Source: CAZOJJ01 sp964580105 (GTDB taxonomy: Bacteria; Bacteroidota; Rhodothermia; Rhodothermales; Rubricoccaceae). Taken from it: a stretch of 6,775 nt of DNA. Shown piece by piece: positions 1 through 4,953 of this stretch. Position numbers and translations under genes: made by a program. Below the pieces are notes generated by a model. The model did no database searches and was not told where the DNA came from. It was given only the letters and a program-made list of their open reading frames with translations. The first letter of the stretch is position 1; every line of letters starts with the position of its first letter. The stretch lies in NCBI GenBank assembly GCA_964580105.1, contig CAZOJJ010000091.1, forward strand, positions 1 through 6,775. The letters run 5' to 3'.

Positions 1-55
1 CCCGGTCAGGCTCATCCCGGTCAGGCTCATCCCGGTCAGGCTCATCCCGGTCAGG
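1..55. repeat. 15-bp tandem repeat, at least 3.7 copies
   Basis: The unit cccggtcaggctcat occurs at 1-15, 16-30 and 31-45, followed by a partial copy (cccggtcagg) at 46-55. The array is identical copy to copy and is cut by the window edge, so its full length is unknown. On the minus strand the partial copy supplies the TGA stop of the LysM/RlpA gene (53-51). The full copies read without a stop in one minus-strand frame as Met-Ser-Leu-Thr-Gly per unit, so a further minus-strand gene could begin inside the array. There are no unique spacers, which rules out a CRISPR. Confidence 0.95.
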
Positions 56-1112
56 GCAGGCGGCGTAGCTCCACGCGGCGCGCGGCGTCCGGGTCGAGTT
101 CGAGCACGCGGGCGGCGGCGGCGGAGAGCTCCATGAGGTAGCTCTGGCTCACCGGTCCCCGGTCCATGATGCGGACGAACGTGCTCCGCCCCGAGACCGG
201 GTTGGTCACCAGCACGACGGTCCCGAAGGGGAGCGTCCGGTGGCTGGCCGTGAGCGCGGCCGGGTCGTACATCGCCCCGCTGGCCATCCGGCGGCCCACC
301 ATCACCTCGGGGTAGACGAGCGCGAGGCCGACGGTGTCGGGCTCGGCGAACGGGCGCGGTTCGATGGCGAGGCGCGGGTCTACCGGCTGCGGCAGCAGGA
401 GCATCGTGCCCGGCACGAGCGGGCCGGAGGGCACGTCGTTGAGCGCGAGGAGCGCGTCCGAGCGCACACCCAGCGCGGCGGCGATGGAGTAGAGCGTCTC
501 ACCCGGCTCGACGAAGTGCACGAGGTCGGCCGGGACGGTCGTGTCGTCGATGCGCCAGGCGCGCGAGGGGCGCGGGAGCGGCGGCGCGACCGCCGGGGGC
601 GGCGCGGCCCGGCCCGGCTCCGGAATCCGCAACCGCTGGCCGATGGCAAGCTGGTCGCCCTGGATGCCGTTGGCGCGGCGCAGCGCCTCCACCGACGTGT
701 CGTAGCGGACGGCGATGCGGAAGAGCGTCTCGCCCGGCTGGACGACGTGGAACCCGTCCTGTCCGCCCGGCGCGGGTTGCGGTGCCGGCGGCTCGGCGGC
801 CGGCGGATCCTGACGCGGCGGCGCGTTCGGGCGCCCCGCGATGACCGAGCCCGCGGCGGGCGTGCCGTCCGGGTTGACGACCGGGCGCGGCGGAATCGGC
901 ACGAGCGTCGTCAGCCGGAGCCGCTGCCCGACGGTGATGAGGTCGCTGTCGAGCTCGTTGAGCGCCTTCAGCTCGGCCACCGTCATCCCGTGCGTGCTCG
1001 CGATGCGGAAGAGGGTGTCGCCCGCCTGGACGACGTAGACGTCCGGCCGGGGCTGGGCCAGCACGGCCGGCGCCGCGAGGGCGAGGAGGAGCAGAAAGGA
1101 GCGGAAACGCAT
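51..1112 (-). CDS. Secreted triple-LysM protein with RlpA-like double-psi beta-barrel
   Basis: This is a 353-residue exported protein predicted to bind peptidoglycan. Residues 1-19 form a signal peptide (hydrophobic LLLLALAAPAVLA). Three LysM domains follow at about 24-67, 120-163 and 197-241, each with the GDTLFRIA or GETLxxIA signature. Pro/Ala-rich linkers separate the first two (about 71-118) and the second and third (about 165-195). The C-terminal 261-350 matches the RlpA double-psi beta-barrel, with ASHRTLPFGT, VTNPVSGRS, RIMDRGP and the LSAAAARVL helix. The His (H291) and Asp (D317) linked to lytic transglycosylase activity in RlpA are kept. The usual Trp-Tyr-Gly start of the fold and the acidic residue of the TASGE motif (here MASGA) are not, so catalysis is uncertain and the domain may only bind glycan. 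The gene starts 6 nt after the TPR gene, is likely co-transcribed with it, and lacks a Shine-Dalgarno sequence. Confidence 0.9.
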   Translation of the reverse strand: MRFRSFLLLLALAAPAVLAQPRPDVYVVQAGDTLFRIASTHGMTVAELKALNELDSDLITVGQRLRLTTLVPIPPRPVVNPDGTPAAGSVIAGRPNAPPRQDPPAAEPPAPQPAPGGQDGFHVVQPGETLFRIAVRYDTSVEALRRANGIQGDQLAIGQRLRIPEPGRAAPPPAVAPPLPRPSRAWRIDDTTVPADLVHFVEPGETLYSIAAALGVRSDALLALNDVPSGPLVPGTMLLLPQPVDPRLAIEPRPFAEPDTVGLALVYPEVMVGRRMASGAMYDPAALTASHRTLPFGTVVLVTNPVSGRSTFVRIMDRGPVSQSYLMELSAAAARVLELDPDAARRVELRRLP

Positions 1113-1118
1113 CGGTGG

Positions 1119-1445
1119 TCAGTCGTCGAAACCGAGGCCCTCGGCTGCGAGGAGGGCGCCCTGGAGCTCGGAGCGGGCGTGGAGGTCGTTCGCCCGCGTG
1201 GCCGCCTCGACGCCGGCGCGGTAGATCGCCGAGGCGGACTCGGTCCGGCCGAGGGCCTCGTACAACTTCCCCAGGTGATAGTAGGTCCCGACGTAGTCGG
1301 GGTGGTCATGGACGAGCCCCTCGAAGTAGGCGAGGGCCTGCTCGGCGTCGCCGCCCTTGAGGTACTCCTGGGCCAGCGCGAACCGGGTGAACGGGTCGTC
1401 CGGGTCGTCGCGGTGGAAGTCGAGGAGGGCGGCGAGGCGGTCCAT
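1119..1445 (-). CDS. Small tetratricopeptide-repeat protein
   Basis: This 108-residue soluble protein has no signal peptide and is probably cytoplasmic. It consists almost wholly of TPR helices: FTRFALAQEYLKGGDAEQALAYFEGLVHDHP (about 19-49) is one repeat and the YVGTYYHLGKLYEALGRTESASAIYRAGVEAA stretch (about 51-82) a second, both with typical spacing of small and aromatic residues. A third, degenerate helix follows. TPRs hold protein partners; none can be named from the sequence. The frame is open back to 1526, but the extra 27 residues are Arg/Gly/Ala-rich and unlike TPR. A TATCTTGC element sits 5 nt before the ATG at 1445, so I chose that start. The LysM/RlpA gene begins 6 nt after its stop, which suggests that the pair forms an operon and that the TPR protein may support envelope work. 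Confidence 0.85.
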   Translation of the reverse strand: MDRLAALLDFHRDDPDDPFTRFALAQEYLKGGDAEQALAYFEGLVHDHPDYVGTYYHLGKLYEALGRTESASAIYRAGVEAATRANDLHARSELQGALLAAEGLGFDD

Positions 1446-1450
1446 GGTGC

Positions 1451-1458
1451 GCAAGATA
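1451..1458 (-). promoter_or_regulatory. Candidate -7 promoter element of the TPR-LysM operon
   Basis: On the minus strand the sequence TATCTTGC fits the Bacteroidota -7 pattern TAnnTTTG loosely (TAnnTTnC) and stands out as AT-rich in GC-rich surroundings. Only 5 nt separate it from the ATG, so transcription would start at or next to the start codon and the mRNA would be leaderless or nearly so. No TTG-type -33 element is obvious. Confidence 0.4.
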
Positions 1459-1519
1459 CGGGGGGCCGAAGGCGCCGCGCGCCCGGCCCGGCCCCCGATC
1501 CGGGTCGCCCCGAGGCGGC

Positions 1520-2317
1520 TCACCACGAGCCGCCCGCGCCGCCACCGCCGAACCCGCCGCCGCCGAATCCCCCGAAGCCGCCGCCGCCGAAACCACCGCC
1601 GGACCAGCCCCCGCCTCCACCGCCCGACCAGCCGCCGGGGATGACGATGAAGCCCGGCCCGTGCGAGCGCCGGCGGCGCTTCTTGCCCTTCCCGTCGCCG
1701 TCGTCGTGGTGCCGCTCCAGAAGGTTGGCCAGAACGATCACGGCGATGATGACGAGGATGAAGAGCAGCACCGGATTGAACCCGCCGTCCGATGGGCCCG
1801 GCGCGCGGTCGGCGGCGGAGAACTCGCCGGCGGCGGCGCGCATGAGCGCGTCCGTGGCCTGGTCAATCCCCGTGTAAAACCGCCCCTGCCGGAACGCCGG
1901 CACGATCACGTTGCGGACGATCCGCCCGGCGATCACGTCCGGGATGACGGCCTCGGCACCGAGCCCCGTCGCGATGAACACCTGGCGGTCCTCGACGGAG
2001 ACGAGGAGGACGACGCCGTTGTCGGCCCCGGCCTGGCCGACGCCCCAGGCCCGGCCCACCTCGGTGGCGTAGTCGCCCGCGTCGGCGCCGTTCAGCGTCG
2101 GGAAGATGGCAACGGCGATCTGCGTCGAGGTCGAGTCGTCGTAGGCGACGAGCTTGGCCTCCAGCGCCTGCCGCTCGGCCGGCGCCAGCAGCCCGGCGTA
2201 ATCGTTGACGAGCGTGCTCGGCCGGTCCGGGATGGGCGGCGCCTGCGCCCGCACGTCGGACCCGAGGAGGAGCAGGGGGGCGACGAGGGCGAGGGCCGGA
2301 CCGAAGAAACGGAGCAT
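1520..2317 (-). CDS. TPM-domain membrane protein, YgcG-type
   Basis: This 265-residue protein has the standard build of the YgcG/TPM_phosphatase family. It has a signal peptide (1 to about 25, ending VRAQA) and a TPM domain at about 36-160 (LVNDYAGLL, AEVIPD-like GLGAEAVIPDVIAGRI, FRQGRFYTGIDQATDAL). One transmembrane helix follows at 181-200, then a His/Asp stretch and a basic cluster (KGKKRRRR) that should sit in the cytoplasm. The last 35 or so residues are almost all Gly with Phe/Trp, ending in Trp, as is common in this family. TPM domains were linked to acid phosphatase activity in plant thylakoids and to photosystem II repair; the role in heterotrophic bacteria is not known. The gene follows lemA, a frequent pairing. 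A GTG at 2320 is an alternative start 3 nt upstream; I prefer the ATG. Confidence 0.88.
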   Translation of the reverse strand: MLRFFGPALALVAPLLLLGSDVRAQAPPIPDRPSTLVNDYAGLLAPAERQALEAKLVAYDDSTSTQIAVAIFPTLNGADAGDYATEVGRAWGVGQAGADNGVVLLVSVEDRQVFIATGLGAEAVIPDVIAGRIVRNVIVPAFRQGRFYTGIDQATDALMRAAAGEFSAADRAPGPSDGGFNPVLLFILVIIAVIVLANLLERHHDDGDGKGKKRRRRSHGPGFIVIPGGWSGGGGGGWSGGGFGGGGFGGFGGGGFGGGGAGGSW

Positions 2318-2327
2318 CACACCAGGG

Positions 2328-2368
2328 CCTCCGCCTCGGTGCTACCCCGCAGGGTCCCGAGGCGGAGG
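2328..2368 (-). promoter_or_regulatory. Intercistronic hairpin between lemA and the TPM gene
   Basis: The perfect 12-bp inverted repeat cctccgcctcgg (2328-2339) and ccgaggcggagg (2357-2368) encloses a 17-nt loop, which can itself form a short ACCC/GGGT stem. No U-tract follows in the minus-strand transcript, so a classic intrinsic terminator is unlikely. In that transcript the 3' arm contains GGAGG ending 10 nt before the TPM ATG, and the 5' arm contains the matching CCUCC. The structure could hide a ribosome-binding site or set the ratio of LemA to TPM protein. Other genes here lack Shine-Dalgarno sequences, which weakens the ribosome-site reading. Confidence 0.6.
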
Positions 2369-2388
2369 GAAAGGAGCGGGAAACAGAC

Positions 2389-2997
2389 CTAGCTGCCGAA
2401 GTCGAAGTCCACGTCGGGCGCGTCTTCGGCGCCGTCGGCGGCTTCGAAGGGCACGCGGCGTCCGAAGCCGGTCAGGCCCGCCACGATGTTGGCCGGGAAG
2501 CGACGGACGGACGTGTTGTAGTCGCGCACGGCCGCGTTGTAGTCGCGCCGGGCGGTGTTGATGCGGTTCTCGGTGCCTTCCAGCTGCACCTGGAGGTCGC
2601 GGAACGCTTCCGTGGCGCGGAGCTCGGGGTAGTTCTCCGAGACGGCCAGGAGCCGACCGAGCGCGCCGGAAAGGGCCTGCTGCGCCTCGGCGTAGCGCTG
2701 GATGGCGGCCGGGTCGTCGAGGTCGTCGGCCGTGAGGTTGATGGAGGTGGCGCGGGCGCGGGCCTCGGTGACCTCGGTGATCGTGGACCGCTCGAAGTCG
2801 GCCGCGCCCTGGACGGTCGCGACCAGGTTGGGGATGAGGTCGGCCCGCCGCTGGTACGTGGTCTCGACGTTGCCCCACGCCTCCTCCACGGCCTCGTCCT
2901 TCTGGACGAGCGTGTTGTACGTGCCGCATCCGGCACAGCCGGCGAAGCCGACGAGGAGGACGACGACGAGGAGGACGAGGGCTCCGGTGCTGCGCAT
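2389..2997 (-). CDS. lemA: LemA family protein
   Basis: This 202-residue protein has a single N-terminal hydrophobic segment (residues 6-20) ending in FAGCAGC. It then shows the LemA signature: YNTLVQKDEAVEEAWGNVE, followed by YQRRADLIPNLVATVQG at about 48-64. The following helices (alpha-helical coiled bundle, roughly 60-165) include LLAVSENYPELRA and the conserved NTARRDYNAAVRDYN and FPANIVAGLTGF motifs. LemA proteins are membrane-anchored helical bundles with the domain outside the cytoplasm; their biochemical role is unsettled. The Cys at 21 or 24 could make it a lipoprotein, though Phe at -3 of the first is not ideal. The C-terminus is acidic (EDAPDVDFDFGS). lemA is first in the minus-strand block and diverges from the GroES-like gene. 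No Shine-Dalgarno sequence precedes the ATG. Confidence 0.95.
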   Translation of the reverse strand: MRSTGALVLLVVVLLVGFAGCAGCGTYNTLVQKDEAVEEAWGNVETTYQRRADLIPNLVATVQGAADFERSTITEVTEARARATSINLTADDLDDPAAIQRYAEAQQALSGALGRLLAVSENYPELRATEAFRDLQVQLEGTENRINTARRDYNAAVRDYNTSVRRFPANIVAGLTGFGRRVPFEAADGAEDAPDVDFDFGS

Positions 2998-3130
2998 GGC
3001 GAGGAGAGATCGGGTGAGGGAGGGGAACGCGCGGGCTCATACGCGCCACCGCGCCTCCGGATGCACCCCGCCTCGGGAGCCCGACGGGCGGAACGGCGTA
3101 CGTGCCCGGCGTCCGTCGTAATCTCCGTCC
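2998..3130. promoter_or_regulatory. Divergent intergenic region between lemA and the GroES-like gene
   Basis: These 133 bp must hold the promoters for the minus-strand lemA block and the plus-strand groES-like gene. On the plus strand, TAATCTCC (3119-3126) is a candidate -7 element only 4 nt before the ATG at 3131. No comparable element is clear for lemA. An imperfect inverted repeat at 3068-3091 (CCGCCTCGG, loop GAGC, CCGA then GGCGG with a 2-nt bulge) lies near the middle and could be an operator or RNA hairpin, but in DNA this rich in GC it may be chance. Confidence 0.5.
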
Positions 3131-3511
3131 ATGCCCGCCACCCAGACCCTCCTCATCGTCGGCGACCGCGTGCTGATCCGGCCCGAGGACCCGGCCGAGA
3201 AGACCTCGTCCGGCCTCTACCTTCCGGCGTCCGTCACGGCCAAAGACCGCGTACGCGGCGGGCGCGTGGTGCAGACCGGCCCCGGCCACCTCATCCCCAA
3301 CCCGGACTACAGCGAGGGCGAACCCTGGGCACCCGGCGAGCCCGTCCGCTACCTCCCTCTCCAGGCCCGACCGGGCGACTACGCGCTGTTCCTCCAGAAG
3401 GAGGCCATCGAGCTGGAGTGGGAGGGCGAGGCGTACCTCATCGTCCCGCACCACGCGCTCCTCGCCCTCGCCCGCCCCACGCACCCGGAGGACCTCGACG
3501 GGTTCGGGTAA
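3131..3511 (+). CDS. GroES-like (Cpn10 family) co-chaperonin paralogue
   Basis: This 126-residue protein has the Cpn10 fold signature. GDRVLIRPEDPAEKTSSGLYLP (11-32) matches the GroES start and mobile loop, with LYL (29-31) in the place of the GroEL-binding Ile-Val-Leu. It is followed by the RGGRVVQTGPG strand (42-52), and then by ARPGDYALFLQKEAIELEWEGEAYLIVPHHALLAL, which parallels the GroES C-terminal half. Canonical GroES is about 95-97 residues. The surplus here is a stretch of some 20 residues at about 53-75 (Pro/Glu-rich, PNPDYSEGEPWAPGEP), where GroES has its dome hairpin, plus a short C-terminal tail. No groEL is adjacent, so this is likely an extra paralogue and not the housekeeping co-chaperonin. 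It may still cap GroEL, or it may use the fold for something else. The start is preceded at 4 nt by a candidate -7 element, suggesting leaderless translation. Confidence 0.85.
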   Translation: MPATQTLLIVGDRVLIRPEDPAEKTSSGLYLPASVTAKDRVRGGRVVQTGPGHLIPNPDYSEGEPWAPGEPVRYLPLQARPGDYALFLQKEAIELEWEGEAYLIVPHHALLALARPTHPEDLDGFG

Positions 3512-3544
3512 GTCGATGCGGGCTCGGGATCGCGCGAATCGTTC

Positions 3545-3552
3545 TACATTCC
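3545..3552 (+). promoter_or_regulatory. Candidate -7 element of the membrane protein-GDPD operon
   Basis: TACATTCC fits the same TAnnTTnC pattern seen before the TPR and M49 genes and is the AT-rich island of this gap. It lies 27 nt before the ATG at 3580, almost the same distance as the element before the M49 gene, which would give a leader of about 20 nt. No -33 TTG is evident at the expected distance. Confidence 0.4.
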
Positions 3553-3579
3553 GCGGCGCTCACCCACCGCCTCGGGGCC

Positions 3580-4005
3580 ATGCTCGCCCACCTCCACGCC
3601 CACATCATCGAGGAACTGAAGCAGTCGGCCCGGACGGACACCGTGTTCGTCGTCGTGGCCGTGGCGTTCAACCTCATCGCCCTCGGCATCAACTGGGGTG
3701 CGGCCGGCACCGCCCAGCGCGCCGGCGACCGCCCCGTCGGCAGCGACGTCATCTTCGTGATCCTGCTGCTGAGCACGCTCGCCATCACGGCGACGGCGCT
3801 GCGCGCGCTGTTCGTCGGCAAGGCCACGCGGCGGTCCCTCCTCGACGGCCTGCGGCGGCTCTACGAGGACGAGGGCGTCGCGAGGTACTACGACGCCACG
3901 CTCGCCGACCAGTACGGCCGCCGGTACGTCCTCTTCGCCGTCGTCGTCGGCCTCCTCGGCGCCGTCGCCGTGCTGGTGCCGCTGGTCGAGCGCCTGCTCG
4001 GATGA
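3580..4005 (+). CDS. Three-helix integral membrane protein of unknown function
   Basis: I do not recognise a family for this 141-residue protein. A short N-terminal segment with several His residues (MLAHLHAHIIEELKQS) is followed by three predicted membrane helices at about 21-39, 54-77 and 116-137. The second and third are joined by a charged, probably amphipathic stretch (KATRRSLLDGLRRLYEDEGVARYYDATLADQYGRR, 81-115). By the positive-inside rule that stretch faces the cytoplasm. The reading frame is open upstream to 3061, but that part overlaps the GroES-like gene and reads as Arg/Pro-rich shadow; the first credible start is the ATG at 3580. Its TGA overlaps the ATG of the phosphodiesterase gene, so the two are probably translationally coupled and may share a role in the membrane or in phospholipid turnover. 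Confidence 0.75.
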   Translation: MLAHLHAHIIEELKQSARTDTVFVVVAVAFNLIALGINWGAAGTAQRAGDRPVGSDVIFVILLLSTLAITATALRALFVGKATRRSLLDGLRRLYEDEGVARYYDATLADQYGRRYVLFAVVVGLLGAVAVLVPLVERLLG

Positions 4006-4871
4006 CGCCGCGGCGCTTCGACCTCCAGGGCCACCGGGGCGCACGCGGTCTCGCGCCCGAGAACACGCTCCCCGCCTTCCGCCGCGCCCTCGACCTCGGC
4101 GTGACGACGCTGGAGCTCGACCTCGGCGTCTCGGCGGACGCGGTGCTCGTCGTCTCGCACGACCCGTGGATGTCGCCCGTCTTCTGCGCGCACCCCGACG
4201 GCCGGCCCGTCGAGGCGGAGGAAGCCCGGGCCCTGCGGCTCTTCGCCATGCCCTACGCCGAGATCGCCCGGTTCGACTGCGGGCTCCGCCCGAACCCCGC
4301 CTTCCCCCGACAGCGGCCCGAGGCCGCCGCCAAGCCGCGCCTGTCCGACGTCTTCGCCTTCGCCGAGGACCACGCGCGGCGGACGGGCCGCCCCCTCCCC
4401 TTTTACAACGTAGAAACCAAGTCCTGGCCCGAGGGCGACGGCGTCCTCCACCCCGATCCCGAGCGGTTCGTGGACCTCGTCCGGGCCGAGGTCGAGCGGG
4501 CGGGCGTGGCCGAGCGGTTCACGCTCCAGTCGTTCGACGTGCGGACGCTCCAGGCGGCCCAGCGATGCGGGCTGCCCGTCCGTCTCTCGCTGCTGGTCGA
4601 GTACGACGGCAGCGGAAGGGAGGTGGAAGCCGCGAGGGCCCGCCTCGGGTTCGTCCCGGACGTGCTCAGCCCGAACGCGCGCCTGGTGGACGCCGACCTC
4701 GTGGCGCGGGCGCACGGCGAGGGCATGGCCGTCATCCCGTGGACGGTCAACGAGCCCGACGCCATGCGTGCGCTCGTCGCCCTCGGCGTGGACGGCCTCA
4801 TCACCGACGTGCCGGACGTGGCGCGGGAGGCGCTGGGCCTGGAGCCACAGACGGGTCTACAAACGACGTAG
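4002..4871 (+). CDS. Glycerophosphodiester phosphodiesterase (GDPD family)
   Basis: This 289-residue enzyme should hydrolyse glycerophosphodiesters from phospholipid breakdown to glycerol 3-phosphate and an alcohol. It has the full GDPD set on a TIM barrel: GHRGARGLAPENT (10-22) with catalytic H11 and the PENT motif, metal ligands E38 and D40 in LELD, second catalytic H53 in VSHD, E138 in NVETK, QSF at 176-178, and the closing PWTVN (246-250) and DGLITDVPD strands. Residues about 55-115 are the usual GDPD insertion. There is no signal peptide, so it is likely cytoplasmic, although many family members are secreted. The frame is open upstream to 3516 but that extension is Arg/Pro-rich and lies over the membrane gene; the ATG at 4002, overlapping the previous stop in ATGA, is the natural start. 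The stop codon lies in the first 28-bp palindrome, so the last few residues may derive from that element. Confidence 0.95.
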   Translation: MTPRRFDLQGHRGARGLAPENTLPAFRRALDLGVTTLELDLGVSADAVLVVSHDPWMSPVFCAHPDGRPVEAEEARALRLFAMPYAEIARFDCGLRPNPAFPRQRPEAAAKPRLSDVFAFAEDHARRTGRPLPFYNVETKSWPEGDGVLHPDPERFVDLVRAEVERAGVAERFTLQSFDVRTLQAAQRCGLPVRLSLLVEYDGSGREVEAARARLGFVPDVLSPNARLVDADLVARAHGEGMAVIPWTVNEPDAMRALVALGVDGLITDVPDVAREALGLEPQTGLQTT

Positions 4872-4895
4872 GGGCGCACGGCCGTGCGCCCCTAC
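4868..4895. repeat. Perfect 28-bp palindrome overlapping the GDPD stop codon
   Basis: The arms GTAGGGGCGCACGG and CCGTGCGCCCCTAC are exact reverse complements, so the 28 bp form a perfect palindrome. It begins one base before the TAG stop of the GDPD gene (4869-4871). It resembles the second palindrome at 4911-4938 in its GTAGGGGC start. Sequences of the GTAGGGGC-type are, from memory, scattered in intergenic positions of many bacterial genomes, so this is likely a dispersed palindromic repeat that may also act as a terminator. Confidence 0.9.
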
Positions 4896-4910
4896 CGGGG
4901 TTGGGTGGCG

Positions 4911-4938
4911 GTAGGGGCACGGCGCGCCGTGCCCCCAC
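4911..4938. repeat. Second 28-bp palindrome, one mismatch
   Basis: The arms GTAGGGGCACGGCG and CGCCGTGCCCCCAC pair over 28 bp with one mismatch (A4913 opposite C4936). It starts with the same GTAGGGGC as the element at 4868-4895, with a different inner part, and is separated from it by 15 bp. Together they fill most of the 82-bp gap between the converging GDPD and M49 genes. There they could serve as a two-way transcription stop. No U-tract follows on either strand. Confidence 0.88.
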
Positions 4939-4953
4939 ACGGACCTGCTGCAC

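Noticed and set aside
1..55. CRISPR array
   Set aside because: The repeats are directly adjacent with no spacers and are only 15 bp; the same holds for the 17-bp array at the right edge.
1446..1526. Longer start for the TPR protein
   Set aside because: The 27 extra residues do not resemble TPR, overlap the TPM stop region, and contain the candidate promoter element.
1525..1640. GC-rich simple repeat between genes
   Set aside because: It is coding: it encodes the Gly-rich C-terminus typical of YgcG-type proteins.
240..1877. Plus-strand open frame of 545 codons with a poly-Pro tail
   Set aside because: It is antisense to the LysM, TPR and TPM genes, rich in Arg/Gly/Glu, and its Pro-rich end is the complement of the Gly-rich TPM tail. 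It is an open frame caused by high GC.
1661..2392. Plus-strand open frame of 243 codons
   Set aside because: It is the complement of the well-supported TPM gene, is rich in Arg/Glu/Asp, and has no domain.
2950..2980. GAC/GAG microsatellite
   Set aside because: It is the complement of Val/Leu codons in the LemA membrane segment, explained by coding bias.
2342..3484. Minus-strand open frame of 380 codons across lemA and the GroES-like gene
   Set aside because: It runs out of frame with lemA and antisense to the GroES-like gene, with Arg/Pro-rich low-complexity sequence and no recognisable domain.
3061..3579. N-terminal extension of the membrane protein
   Set aside because: It overlaps the GroES-like gene in another frame and is Arg/Pro-rich; membrane-protein character begins at the ATG at 3580.
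3516..4001. N-terminal extension of the GDPD
   Set aside because: It is Arg/Pro-rich shadow over the membrane gene; the GDPD domain starts only ten residues after the ATG at 4002.
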